Shown here piece by piece: positions 51,903-63,709 of a stretch of DNA of 64,000 nt. A program made the position numbers and the translations under genes. Location of the stretch: the NCBI RefSeq assembly GCF_009659375.1, contig NZ_WJQT01000003.1, positions 62,001-126,000 on the forward strand, read 5' to 3'. Origin of the DNA: Fundicoccus ignavus. Lineage in GTDB: Bacteria > Bacillota > Bacilli > Lactobacillales > Aerococcaceae. How positions within the stretch are numbered: the stretch's first letter is position 1; every line of letters starts with the position of its first letter. Under the pieces are notes generated by a model. It did not search any database. It was not told where the DNA came from and saw only the letters and a program-made list of their open reading frames with translations.

Positions 51903-52475
51903 ATGGATATTTTTAAAAAAATGAAATCCGGTGAAATGTACAATTCTGCTGAACCAGAATTATTAGAAATACAAGCTAAAGCTAATCAGCGAGTGTTTGA
52001 TTATAATCACACGCCTCTATATGAAAAAGAAAAGAAACAAGCATTACTGAAAGATATATTTGCGTCAGTTGGTGAAAACGTTCATATTGAAACACCATTT
52101 AATGCTAATTGGGGCATTAATACGAGTCTCGGTAAGAATTTTTATGCAAATTTCAATATGAGCTTAGTTGATGATACGGATATTATAATTGGTGACTATG
52201 TAAAATTTGGCCCGAACTGTGTTTTAACGACAGCTAGTCATCCGATTGATCCTGAATTACGCAAGCAAGCCTATCAGTTTAATCGACCGATTGTGATCGC
52301 AGATAATGTTTGGCTTGGGTCAAATGTAGTTGTTTTTGGTGGGGTAAGCATTGGTGAGAATAGTGTGATTGGTGCAGGTAGTATTGTGACAAGAGACGTT
52401 CCAGCTAATGTAGTGGCTTACGGGAATCCGTGTCAGGTGATTCGTTCGGTGAACGAGCGCGAATTTGAAGATTAA
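51903..52475 (+). CDS. Sugar O-acetyltransferase (LacA/Maa family)
   Basis: A 190-residue left-handed beta-helix acetyltransferase using acetyl-CoA. The N-terminal MKSGEMYNSAEPEL motif is typical of the maltose/galactoside acetyltransferases; hexapeptide repeats run from about residue 70 (VDDTDIIIGDYVKFGPNCVL), with the catalytic His in TASHPID, and the coil ends in GENSVIGAGSIVTRDVPANV. Its place between alpha-galactosidase and LacZ suggests a thiogalactoside-acetyltransferase-like role. The frame is open 29 codons upstream into the previous gene; ATG 51903 has AAGGAG. Confidence 0.88.
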   Translation: MDIFKKMKSGEMYNSAEPELLEIQAKANQRVFDYNHTPLYEKEKKQALLKDIFASVGENVHIETPFNANWGINTSLGKNFYANFNMSLVDDTDIIIGDYVKFGPNCVLTTASHPIDPELRKQAYQFNRPIVIADNVWLGSNVVVFGGVSIGENSVIGAGSIVTRDVPANVVAYGNPCQVIRSVNEREFED

Positions 52476-52512
52476 TGACAAAATATTAATGCAAAAAAGA
52501 AGGAGCAAATAA

Positions 52513-55521
<3,009 letters not shown>

Positions 55522-55530
55522 CAGACTAGT

Positions 55531-55577
55531 AAACATAAAAGACCGAAGCGAAATTTTCGCTTCGGCTTTTTATGTTT
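55531..55577. terminator. Bidirectional terminator between lacZ and the AraC gene
   Basis: Long symmetric hairpin: AAACATAAAAG.CCGAAGCGAAA / TTTCGCTTCGG.TTTTTATGTTT, providing a T-run on either strand for the two convergent genes. Confidence 0.9.
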
Positions 55578-55598
55578 AATCGACATAAAAATTTGAAA

Positions 55599-56432
55599 TC
55601 ATTCGTGTTCAGTTGTCATTTCTCGATAACGCGTCGGACTCATACCAAACTCTTTTTTAAAGTTTTTAGAAAACAGTAGCTGGTTTTCATATCCCACGCC
55701 GTAAGCAACTTCATTAATCGTCTGGCTCGTGTTTTTGAGGAGTTTTTTGGCTGTTTGAAGGCGTTTCTCTTGTAAAAACTCTTGAGGCGACAATTCATAT
55801 TTATGCTTAAATAAGCGATAAAGATAACTTCGACTAATGCCGATATAGTTTGCGACATCGGTGATGGTCATTCTTTTTGTATAATTTGATTGAATATAAT
55901 CGAACGCAATTTCTTCGTAACTACGTTGAGGTAGTTCTAAAGAATAATCTTTATCACGGAATTCTTTCGATAAAATCCATAGTAGTTCGTAAACTTTGAA
56001 TTTATACCAGACGGTATTGCTCGAAGAATCTTGATTATTTTTAGTGAAATGACAAATTTCCATAATAATACTTGCTGCTTGGCTATTATCCGGATACTTA
56101 AGCACAACTGAATCTTTAATCGTTGTTAAACTAATGTAGCTTTTCAAATGACGACCACTTAAACCTACCCAATAGTATTTCCATGGATTCTCTTTGTCGC
56201 CATAATAGGTTACTTTAGTCCCACGGCGTACGATAAAGCCTTCTCCAGCAGACAGTGTATAACGCTCATTATTAATCTCATAATAGCCTGTACCGGATTC
56301 AATATAATGAAGTACAAAATTTTTATAAGTAATGTAAGCGTAGGCTTGATTTGGGAAGAATTGTTGGATACCGCATTCGTCCAGACTAATATCATGATCA
56401 TTTTTTTCGAAATATTTCCAAAGCTCTTTCAT
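55599..56432 (-). CDS. AraC-family transcriptional regulator
   Basis: A 277-residue regulator: N-terminal cupin/AraC-binding domain (residues about 15-150, with FFPNQAYAYITYKNFVLHYIESGTGYYEI) and a C-terminal double helix-turn-helix (ITDVANYIGISRSYLYRLFKHKYELSPQEFL, then INEVAYGVGYENQLLFSKNFKKEFGMSPTRYR). It resembles MsmR-type activators of oligosaccharide operons. The frame opens 15 codons earlier, but ATG 56432 has GGAGAT. Divergent from the SBP/permease operon, which it probably activates in response to a galactoside. Confidence 0.92.
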   Translation of the reverse strand: MKELWKYFEKNDHDISLDECGIQQFFPNQAYAYITYKNFVLHYIESGTGYYEINNERYTLSAGEGFIVRRGTKVTYYGDKENPWKYYWVGLSGRHLKSYISLTTIKDSVVLKYPDNSQAASIIMEICHFTKNNQDSSSNTVWYKFKVYELLWILSKEFRDKDYSLELPQRSYEEIAFDYIQSNYTKRMTITDVANYIGISRSYLYRLFKHKYELSPQEFLQEKRLQTAKKLLKNTSQTINEVAYGVGYENQLLFSKNFKKEFGMSPTRYREMTTEHE

Positions 56433-56489
56433 AGATATCTCCATTCTAAGAAACATTTTGATATATACTGTACCCATTATAACATATTA

Positions 56490-56534
56490 GTAAGCGTTTT
56501 AAGACGATATAATAAATATAAATAAAACGCTTAC
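56490..56534 (+). promoter_or_regulatory. Paired operators around the SBP promoter
   Basis: A perfect 12-bp inverted repeat, GTAAGCGTTTTA (56490-56501) and TAAAACGCTTAC (56523-56534), brackets a TATAAT -10 (56508-56513). Read on the minus strand the right half gives TGTAAGCGTTTTAT, a 12 of 14 match to the CcpA consensus. The site could serve CcpA or a LacI-type regulator; the AraC protein's own site may be nearby. Confidence 0.55.
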
Positions 56535-56550
56535 AGAAAGGAATGTCAAA

Positions 56551-57819
56551 ATGAAGAAAGTTGTTAAGTTATTTGCACTGTTCGCTTTACTGATGAATGT
56601 TGGAGGATTTACTGCTCAAAAGGTAAACGCTCAAGAAGAGGTCACTGTTTGGGCTTGGGATCCAGCTTTTAACATCCGTGCTTTAGAAGTCGCTCGAGAT
56701 ATTTATTTAGAAGAGAATCCTGATTTTAATCTCAATATTGTTGAGAGTGCTCAAGATGATATTGTCTCAAAATTAAACACATCACTTAGTTCAGGAGTAA
56801 CTGTCGGTTTACCAAATATTGTGTTAATTGAAGATTACCGTGCACAAAGTTTCTTACAATCATATCCGGATGCGTTTTTCCCATTAACAGACTTCTTCAA
56901 TGTGGAAGATTTTGCAGAGTATAAAGTTACGGCAACTTCATTGGATGGTGTTAGCTATGGTGTGCCATTTGATACAGGTGTAACTGGCTTATATGTACGT
57001 GTAGACTTATTAGAGGAAGCTGGTCTTACATTAGAGGATGTAACAAATATCTCATGGACAGAGTTACAAGAAGTCGGTCAAGCAATCTATGATGCAACAG
57101 GTGTTAAATTATTATCAATGGACTTAAATGACTTAGGTTTATTAAGAGCAATGATTAACGCAAGTGGTTCATGGTATACAGAAGATGATGGTGTAACACC
57201 TAACATTACAAATAATGATGCCTTAAAAGAAGCGTTCGCAACGTTTAAATCAATGTATGAAGCTGATTTAGTAAATGTGCATAATGACTGGGCACAAATG
57301 TTACAAGCATTCAATACAGGTGTTGTTGCAACAGTACCACAAGGAAACTGGATTACGCCATCAATTACAGCAGCAGAAGATCAATCAGGTCAATGGGCTG
57401 TTGTGCCTTGGCCACATCAAGATATTGAAGGATCAGTTAACGCATCTAACTTAGGTGGCTCATCTTTCTATGTGCTAAACGTTGACGGAAAAGAAGCAGC
57501 AGCAGAATTCATTGGTGCAACAGTAGGTGGTAATGAAGAATTCTACCGTACAATTATGACTGAAATTGGTGCTTTGGGCACATACTTGCCATTGTTAGAA
57601 ACAGACGCTTACGATATTGAATCTGAATTCTTTGGCGGCCAAACAATTTATGCAGACTTTGCTGAGTGGGCTGGACAAATTCCATCAACTAACTATGGTT
57701 CACATACTTATGCAATCGAAGATATCATGAAAAATGCGTTACAACAATATTTATCAGGTGGCGACATCGATGAAATCTTTGAACAAGCTCAACAACAAGC
57801 TGAAAATCAATTACAATAA
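56551..57819 (+). CDS. ABC sugar transporter, extracellular solute-binding protein (no lipobox)
   Basis: A 422-residue family 1-type binding protein (EVTVWAWDPAFNIRALE, NPDFNLNIVE, and WNY-like NDWAQMLQAFNTGVVATVPQGNW). The N-terminal signal (KKVVKLFALFALLMNVGGFTA) ends in a type I-like cleavage site around VNA-QEE and contains no Cys, although Gram-positive binding proteins are normally lipoproteins. Ligand not known; context with galactosidases, galM and galK suggests galacto-oligosaccharides or lactose. AAAGGAATG site. Two permease genes follow after a hairpin. Confidence 0.9.
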   Translation: MKKVVKLFALFALLMNVGGFTAQKVNAQEEVTVWAWDPAFNIRALEVARDIYLEENPDFNLNIVESAQDDIVSKLNTSLSSGVTVGLPNIVLIEDYRAQSFLQSYPDAFFPLTDFFNVEDFAEYKVTATSLDGVSYGVPFDTGVTGLYVRVDLLEEAGLTLEDVTNISWTELQEVGQAIYDATGVKLLSMDLNDLGLLRAMINASGSWYTEDDGVTPNITNNDALKEAFATFKSMYEADLVNVHNDWAQMLQAFNTGVVATVPQGNWITPSITAAEDQSGQWAVVPWPHQDIEGSVNASNLGGSSFYVLNVDGKEAAAEFIGATVGGNEEFYRTIMTEIGALGTYLPLLETDAYDIESEFFGGQTIYADFAEWAGQIPSTNYGSHTYAIEDIMKNALQQYLSGGDIDEIFEQAQQQAENQLQ

Positions 57820-57853
57820 TACGTTTAGATTAAACTAGTAGTTCAATTTGCTT

Positions 57854-57908
57854 GTAACCAAATATTTCTGGTCATTACTTTGCGACAGCGATATTTGGTT
57901 ACTTTCTT
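57854..57908 (+). terminator. Intercistronic hairpin between SBP and permease genes
   Basis: Perfect 12-bp inverted repeat GTAACCAAATAT / ATATTTGGTTAC with a 25-base interior, followed by TTTCTTT. It probably acts as a partial terminator or 3'-end stabiliser that raises SBP over permease expression. Confidence 0.7.
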
Positions 57909-57926
57909 TATATCCAAGGGGGGATT

Positions 57927-58808
57927 ATGATGCATATGAGTAATACGAAACGAACTAAAGTTATGGGAATGTTGTTTATAGCAATCCCAACGCTACTCAT
58001 TCTATTATTCTATTTTTATCCTATGCTACGTTCATTTTTATTATCATTACAGAGTGGTATGGGGGTCAATTTAAGCTGGGTTGGTTTTGCTAACTATCGT
58101 CGTTTGCTTGCCGATCCTGTATTTAAACAAGCATTTAGTAATACGCTGATTTTCTTGATTTTCCAAGTGCCAATCATGGTAGTGCTAGCGATGTTTTTTG
58201 CAGTTTTATTAAATCAAAAAACTATAAAATTACGAGGGTTATTTAGAACAATTGTTTATTTACCTTCGGTAACATCCCTAGTAGCTTACTCTTTAGTCTT
58301 TAAATATTTATTCTCAAATAGTGGAATTATCAACCAATTTTTAATGAGTTTATCGATTATTGACTCACCAATTTTGTGGTTGTCAGATCCAGTCTTATCA
58401 AAAATTGTGATCATTATTGCAATCACTTGGCGATGGACGGGATACAATATGATTTTCTTCCTGTCAGCACTACAGAATGTTGATCCAGGTATTTATGAAG
58501 CAGCTGACATTGATGGAGCAAATAGCGTACAACAATTCTTTAAAATTACAGCACCTTTATTGAAACCAGTGATACTTTTTACATCCGTAACGTCAACTAT
58601 TGGTACATTACAACTATTTGATGAAACGATGAACATTACACAAGGGGGACCAGGAAATGCAACCTTAACTGTCTCTCAATATATTTATGACTTAAGTTTC
58701 AAATACACACCTGACTTCGGTTATGCGTCTGCAGTATCCTTTGTGATTGCCGTCGTCATTATTGTCTTATCAGCATTACAAATGAAAGTAGGTAATCGCA
58801 ATGACTAA
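57927..58808 (+). CDS. ABC sugar transporter, permease (MalF/UgpA type)
   Basis: A 293-residue permease with six helices and the EAA loop YEAADIDGANSVQQFFKITAPLL near residues 191-213. AAGGGGGG lies directly before ATG 57927. It overlaps the next permease by 8 bases. No ATPase gene is in this operon; a shared MsmK-type ATPase elsewhere is usual for such importers. Confidence 0.92.
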   Translation: MMHMSNTKRTKVMGMLFIAIPTLLILLFYFYPMLRSFLLSLQSGMGVNLSWVGFANYRRLLADPVFKQAFSNTLIFLIFQVPIMVVLAMFFAVLLNQKTIKLRGLFRTIVYLPSVTSLVAYSLVFKYLFSNSGIINQFLMSLSIIDSPILWLSDPVLSKIVIIIAITWRWTGYNMIFFLSALQNVDPGIYEAADIDGANSVQQFFKITAPLLKPVILFTSVTSTIGTLQLFDETMNITQGGPGNATLTVSQYIYDLSFKYTPDFGYASAVSFVIAVVIIVLSALQMKVGNRND

Positions 58809-59628
58809 AAAATCTAACAAAATACTTACTTACATCTTCTTAGTGTTTATGTCGATTGTGTTTGCATTTCCATTTTATTTCTTAATTGTAAGTGCGACGA
58901 ACACAAGTGTTGATGTGACCAGTGGACGTATGCTTCCAGGAGCGGCTATCTTAGAGAACTGGAAAGCTTTAGCAGAAAGAACAGATTTATTAAATGCTTT
59001 TAAAAATTCTTCAATTGTGGCGTTTGGACAAACTACTTTAGCTTTGTTAGTGGGCTCAATGGCAGGTTATGGCTTTGAAATTTATCGTACTAAAACAACG
59101 GACTTTATTTTTAATTTCTTGTTAACCTCTATGATGATTCCTTTTGCAGCGATCATTATACCATTATTCCAATTATTTGGTTTAATCAGCAATATAGCGC
59201 CTGGAATCGGTATTAACTCATATGTATCAGCATTCTTACCATACATTTCAACAGCATTTTTAATTTTCTTTTTCCGTCAGAATACAAAAATGTTCTCACG
59301 TGAATTACTCGAAGCAGGTCGAATAGATGGCTTAAGTGAATTCGGCTTGTTTATCAGAATTTATCTACCAACTATGAAAAATACATTTGCTGCAGCAGCT
59401 ATCATTACGTTTATGAACAGCTGGAATAACTACCTGTGGCCTTTAATTACGTTGTTAACACCTGATAAACAAACTGTACCTTTACTATTATCAAACCTCG
59501 GTTCAAGTTATGCGCCAGATTACGGAATGATGATGTTAGCCATTCTAATCTCAATGGTGCCTACTTTAATTATTTTCTTTGTACTACAAAAATATTTTGT
59601 AGCAGGTATGTTAGGTTCAGTTAAGTAA
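58801..59628 (+). CDS. ABC sugar transporter, permease (MalG/UgpE type)
   Basis: A 275-residue permease with six helices; EAA loop LEAGRIDGLSEFGLFIRIYLPTM at about residues 173-195, and the C-terminal FFVLQKYFVAGMLGSVK end typical of MalG-type subunits. ATG 58801 lies inside the upstream gene. Ends the operon with a terminator at 59641-59695. Confidence 0.93.
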   Translation: MTKKSNKILTYIFLVFMSIVFAFPFYFLIVSATNTSVDVTSGRMLPGAAILENWKALAERTDLLNAFKNSSIVAFGQTTLALLVGSMAGYGFEIYRTKTTDFIFNFLLTSMMIPFAAIIIPLFQLFGLISNIAPGIGINSYVSAFLPYISTAFLIFFFRQNTKMFSRELLEAGRIDGLSEFGLFIRIYLPTMKNTFAAAAIITFMNSWNNYLWPLITLLTPDKQTVPLLLSNLGSSYAPDYGMMMLAILISMVPTLIIFFVLQKYFVAGMLGSVK

Positions 59629-59640
59629 TTATCTTTGAAT

Positions 59641-59695
59641 GACTAATAATGGTGGAGCATATATTACCTCTACTATTATTAGTCTTATTTTCTCT
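59641..59695 (+). terminator. Terminator of the SBP-permease operon
   Basis: Stem GACTAATAATGGT / ACTATTATTAGTC (one wobble) with an 18-base loop, followed by TTATTTTCTCTT. Confidence 0.8.
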
Positions 59696-59827
59696 TAGGT
59701 TACGACTGAAGACAGATCATACGATTCATGCCAAATAATATTTGGTAAGTTATTTTGTGAAGTTGAACAAAGAAAAGAGGGAGGACGTTTAAACTTAGAA
59801 GAAGCGTCTTATGTGAAAGGAAGTAAT

Positions 59828-60112
59828 CGTCATTTAAACAAGCAGTCACTAAAAGTTTACGGTTTTATTCATTTCGGCATGAGTATATTTACGAAAAGTG
59901 TAATGGGGACATGATCATGAAGCACCAGAATCGAAGAACTCGTAATTTCAGGTAAAATAAATGGTGAATGGCAACTACTAAAGGAAACTGGCTCAATCGG
60001 TTTTAAACAAATCATTGAATTTTCACCAACTGAATTAGAAGGCCTCAAACTAAAATTTACTCAGTACAGAGGTTTCCTTGCAATTAATTATCTACAAGCT
60101 CTAAACATTTAA
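59828..60112 (+). pseudogene. Remnant of an alpha-L-fucosidase (GH29) gene
   Basis: Two fragments in different frames survive. The first encodes KVYGFIHFGMSIFTKS and then a stop (59909-59911); this matches the YGFIHFGMNTFT block at the start of GH29 fucosidases. The second, from about 59921 to the TAA at 60110, encodes IEELVISGKINGEWQLL.. and LKLKFTQYRGFLAINYLQAL, resembling the C-terminal end of the same family. The central barrel (over 300 codons) is missing. It lies next to a sugar importer, as a functional fucosidase might. Family call from short segments only. Confidence 0.6.
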
Positions 60113-60140
60113 AAAATCCCACCAAAATATTTGGCAGGAT
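60111..60140 (-). terminator. Terminator of galM
   Basis: Minus-strand stem ATCCTGCCAAA-TAT-TTTGGTGGGAT (11 bp, two wobbles) followed by six T. Confidence 0.8.
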
Positions 60141-60154
60141 CATGTTCGAATTAA

Positions 60155-61198
60155 TTATAGACTAAGATGATAACGAGTAGTACTTTCGAAAATTTCACCT
60201 TTTTCAAGGATAACATTTCCGAATTGAGGTCGATTAATGGCATCAGGAGCAGCTTGTAATTCAATTGCTACACCTGCATAGGGTTCTAAGTCGTGGCCCC
60301 AAACCGCCATTGGAACTGGAATCGCACTGTGTGTATATATGACCACAATCGGTCGGTCAGTCGTCACTATAATAGAACGTTTATTATCAGGTTGTTCGAT
60401 TCTTAACGCATAAGGTGATTCATTATCTAAAACAAACGGATGATCAAAACCATCAACTAACTTAAATTGAGGGTGGTCACTCGATAATAAGTCACCAAAT
60501 TTTACAGGTGAGCGTAAATCGAACGGCGTATCATCAACTATCTCGATTTCACCAGTAGGAATCGCATCCTCTTTCGTTGGTAAATAATGAGTTGCTTTAA
60601 CTTCAAATAAATGGTTAGTAATTGCTTCATGATTGCTACCATTTAAGTTAAAGTAAACATGATTCGTCGGATTATAAATAGTCGCATCTGAACTTTCAGC
60701 ATAGTAATCAATTGTCCAATTATTATCATCATCGAAAGTATGCGTAACACGATTATAGATATCAGCTGGGAATCCACTTGTCCCGTCTTTTTCAGTGTAA
60801 TTGAAGATAACTTTAATTGAGTTTTCTTCTTCAACAATTTCATAATGCCATTTTTGGATATCATAACCATCAGCACCACCATGAAGATGGTTATCATTAT
60901 TATTGATATCTAATTGATAGTCTTGATTATTTAAACGGAATTTCCCTTGTTTAATTCGACCAGCAATTCTACCAATAGTAGCACCATAGTAATAAGTACG
61001 ACCTTCAAATACTTGGTTTGCATCATCATAACCTAAGATAATATCATCTTTAGTACCATCAGCATTTGGTACTTGCCAACGATTGATGCGAGCACCTAAA
61101 TCAGAGAAGCTAACCACGACACCGTGCTTATTTTCAATAAAAATTTCATCGAAGCTTTGACCCTTGTATTGGCCAAAAGATTTAATTTGAACTTTCAT
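60155..61198 (-). CDS. galM: Aldose 1-epimerase (galactose mutarotase)
   Basis: A 347-residue enzyme interconverting alpha and beta galactose (or glucose), feeding galK. RINRWQVPNADGTKDDIILGYDD, the catalytic His region NNDNHLHGGADGYD and NPTNHVYFNLNG, and the catalytic Glu of GVAIELQAAPDAINRP are conserved. AAAGGAG precedes ATG 61198. Divergent from galK across a 138-base control region with a palindromic operator. Beta-galactose released by LacZ needs this step. Confidence 0.95.
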   Translation of the reverse strand: MKVQIKSFGQYKGQSFDEIFIENKHGVVVSFSDLGARINRWQVPNADGTKDDIILGYDDANQVFEGRTYYYGATIGRIAGRIKQGKFRLNNQDYQLDINNNDNHLHGGADGYDIQKWHYEIVEEENSIKVIFNYTEKDGTSGFPADIYNRVTHTFDDDNNWTIDYYAESSDATIYNPTNHVYFNLNGSNHEAITNHLFEVKATHYLPTKEDAIPTGEIEIVDDTPFDLRSPVKFGDLLSSDHPQFKLVDGFDHPFVLDNESPYALRIEQPDNKRSIIVTTDRPIVVIYTHSAIPVPMAVWGHDLEPYAGVAIELQAAPDAINRPQFGNVILEKGEIFESTTRYHLSL

Positions 61199-61271
61199 AA
61201 AAGACTCCTTTATTACAATATTCTTTTATCGAATCATCGATAATGTTGTTGCTAATAATTCAGGAATATTA

Positions 61272-61286
61272 TACCATATTATGGTA
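61272..61286. promoter_or_regulatory. Palindromic operator between galM and galK
   Basis: TACCATATTATGGTA is a perfect 15-bp palindrome with a single central base, midway between the divergent genes. It has the size of a dimeric repressor site, for example a GalR/LacI-type regulator; the binding protein is not identified. Confidence 0.5.
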
Positions 61287-61336
61287 AGGTTTTCACAATT
61301 AAAGATTTAATAAATAGATAGTTAGGAGAAATATTA

Positions 61337-62512
61337 ATGACGTCAATCATTTCAGAATTACAAGCAAAATTTCAAATAGTGTTTAACCACAAAGAAGCAG
61401 GTAGTGCTTTCTTTTCACCAGGTCGTGTGAATTTAATTGGAGAACACACGGATTATAATGGAGGTCATGTATTCCCGTGTGCCATCACTCAAGGAACCTA
61501 CGCGGTAGCAAGTAAACGTGAAGATCGCGAAATTCACTGCTATTCCATGAATTTTGAAGAAAAAGGCACGATTGTGTTTAACTTGGATGAATTAACTTAC
61601 AGAGAAGAAGACAGCTGGGCTAATTTCGTCAAAGGTATGGTGAAGTATTTAATCGAAGCAGGGCATTCAATTGATACCGGCTTTGATGTACTTATTTACG
61701 GTAATATTCCTAATGGAGCGGGCTTATCTTCATCTGCATCACTTGAACTATTAATTGGAGTAATTGCAGAGGAATTATTTGCATTAGAGATCGAACGCTT
61801 AGATTTAATTAAATTAGGTCAGAAAACTGAGAATCAATTTATGGGTGTCAATTCAGGTATTATGGATCAGTTTGCGATCGGTATGGGACGCAAAGACATG
61901 GCAATATTCTTGAATACTAACACTTTAGAGTATGAATTAGTGCCTGCAGAATTCGGTGATAATGTCATTTTAATTATGAATACAAATAAACGACGTGAAT
62001 TAGCAGATTCGAAATATAATCAAAGACGTAGTGAATGTGAAGAAGCATTAAGCCGTCTACAAAAAGAATTAGATATTCACAGCCTAGGTGAATTAAGCGA
62101 AGCTGAATTTGAAGCTAAGCGTCATTTAATTAATGATGAAGTCCTAGAAAGACGTGCTAAACACGCAGTTTATGAGAATATTCGTACCGTTAAATCTAAA
62201 GAAATTTTAGCAAAAGGTGATTTAGTTGGGTTCGGAGAACTATTAAATCAATCACACATCAGTTTACAAAACGATTATGAAGTAACTGGAGAAGAACTGG
62301 ATACATTAGTTTCTGCAGCTTGGAAACAAGAGGGCGTATTAGGTGCTCGAATGACTGGTGCAGGAATGGGTGGATGTGCGATTGCATTAGTAAATGAAGA
62401 TAAAGTAGAAGCAGTTAAATCAGCTGTACAGAAAATTTATACAGATAAAATTGGATATGCTGCTGATTTCTACGTCGCTAAGATTGGTGATGGAAGTAAA
62501 GTATTAGCTTAA
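61337..62512 (+). CDS. galK: Galactokinase
   Basis: A 391-residue GHMP kinase that makes galactose-1-phosphate. [18 protein letters not shown] (about 27-44) is the galactose-binding signature, [18 protein letters not shown] is the ATP loop, and [17 protein letters not shown] is the third GHMP motif. ATG 61337 follows TAGGAGA. The Leloir pathway continues with galE (2545) and a galT that is outside the window. Confidence 0.97.
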   Translation: MTSIISELQAKFQIVFNHKEAGSAFFSPGRVNLIGEHTDYNGGHVFPCAITQGTYAVASKREDREIHCYSMNFEEKGTIVFNLDELTYREEDSWANFVKGMVKYLIEAGHSIDTGFDVLIYGNIPNGAGLSSSASLELLIGVIAEELFALEIERLDLIKLGQKTENQFMGVNSGIMDQFAIGMGRKDMAIFLNTNTLEYELVPAEFGDNVILIMNTNKRRELADSKYNQRRSECEEALSRLQKELDIHSLGELSEAEFEAKRHLINDEVLERRAKHAVYENIRTVKSKEILAKGDLVGFGELLNQSHISLQNDYEVTGEELDTLVSAAWKQEGVLGARMTGAGMGGCAIALVNEDKVEAVKSAVQKIYTDKIGYAADFYVAKIGDGSKVLA

Positions 62513-62529
62513 TTATATAAAATCTGACT

Positions 62530-62576
62530 AATAAAAAAGGACCATTTTTTCATTCAGTTGAAAATTTGGTCCTTTA
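62530..62576 (-). terminator. Terminator between galK and the MaoC gene
   Basis: Stem AAAGGACCA / TGGTCCTTT with a 22-base loop. The minus strand runs into TTTTTTATT, so it mainly serves the MaoC gene; on the plus strand only TTT follows. Confidence 0.7.
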
Positions 62577-62581
62577 GCTAT

Positions 62582-63034
62582 TTATTCGGTTGGTCTTCTA
62601 AACACTAGAATATTTGCACGACAAATTTGACGAATCTCTTGATGCTGATTTTTAGTGACAGTTTCATAAGTCACAATCCCTTGTTGTGGTTTACTCTTAG
62701 AAGGAATAATGTCGACAATCGTAATAACAATTGTTAATTCGTCTCCAACTCTTGTTGCTGAAGGCCATTTTAAATCTGCATTAGCACCAATTAAACCTTC
62801 AGCTATTGGAAAAGCTTTGGCGGTTAAGTGCATACTAATGGCTGCTGTTAACCAGCCACTTGAAGCTAAACCGTTGAAGAAAGTTTCTTTAGCTTTTTCT
62901 GGATCAGTATGGAAAACTTGTGGGTCATACTGTTTAGCAAATGCAATAATTTCTTCTTCAGTTACTTCATAAGAATCATTATTAACAAATATATCGCCAA
63001 TCGTTAGGTCATCTAAATATAATTTATCTATCAA
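62582..63034 (-). CDS. MaoC-like hotdog-fold dehydratase family protein
   Basis: A 150-residue hotdog-fold protein. The hydratase-2 signature is recognisable: EIIAFAKQYDPQVFHTDPEKA (Asp/His pair) followed by FNGLASSGWLTAAISMHL. MaoC relatives hydrate enoyl-CoA or enoyl thioesters; the actual substrate cannot be inferred from the neighbours. TTG start 63034 behind AAGGAGGAG. Single gene. Confidence 0.87.
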   Translation of the reverse strand: MIDKLYLDDLTIGDIFVNNDSYEVTEEEIIAFAKQYDPQVFHTDPEKAKETFFNGLASSGWLTAAISMHLTAKAFPIAEGLIGANADLKWPSATRVGDELTIVITIVDIIPSKSKPQQGIVTYETVTKNQHQEIRQICRANILVFRRPTE

Positions 63035-63169
63035 AATACTCCTCCTTAATACTTGTAATATATCTATTTTACAGTTCTTGTTTTTAATAAGGTAATTCGA
63101 CTTTATAATAGAATTTATTACTTTTACTTAGATGTTACATGGTATAATAGTTAAGGTGGAGGCGATAAC

Positions 63170-63697
63170 ATGCAAATAAGAAAAATTTCCAAAAGTAACG
63201 ACTTGGACTTAAAACTTCTAAATGAACCATTTGAAATAAAGGGTAAAATAATCGTTACACGTGTACAAGAAAAGTGGCAGTATCGTTTTCAAGAAAATAA
63301 AGAAACTTACTGGATGAGTTTTCCGGATGAAGACTATCAAATGGAGGATATCGACGCAAAGGGCTTCGCCTTAGGTGCCTACAATAATGGTGAATTAATT
63401 GGCTTAGCTATTTTTCAGAATAATTGGAATCGCTTTTTATATTTATCTGACTTAAAAGTTAAAAAAGATTTCCGAAGAAGAGGCGTTTCAAAAGCATTAA
63501 TTAACAAAGGCTTTGAAATAGCTTGCCAAGAAAAATACAAAGGTCTGTATACGATAGCCCAAGATAATAATATTGTTGCTTGTCAATTCTATCTCAAACA
63601 AGGTTTTGCTATCGGTGGTTTTAATAATCGTGTTTATCAATATACGCAGCAAGAAGGAAAAGCGGATGTCTATTTTTATTTAGATAAATTAGATTAA
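63170..63697 (+). CDS. GNAT-family N-acetyltransferase
   Basis: A 175-residue acetyltransferase. The acetyl-CoA loop is VKKDFRRRGVSKALINKGF (motif A, about residues 101-119), preceded by LYLSDLKV and followed by FYLKQGFAIGGFNN. The N-terminal half (about 1-60) resembles streptothricin acetyltransferase-like proteins, which often open with a similar WxYRF..ET.W pattern, but the substrate is not certain. GGTGGAGG before ATG 63170. It precedes a metallo-beta-lactamase-fold gene by 12 bases, probably in one operon. Confidence 0.88.
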   Translation: MQIRKISKSNDLDLKLLNEPFEIKGKIIVTRVQEKWQYRFQENKETYWMSFPDEDYQMEDIDAKGFALGAYNNGELIGLAIFQNNWNRFLYLSDLKVKKDFRRRGVSKALINKGFEIACQEKYKGLYTIAQDNNIVACQFYLKQGFAIGGFNNRVYQYTQQEGKADVYFYLDKLD

Positions 63698-63709
63698 AGA
63701 GGTGACGGT

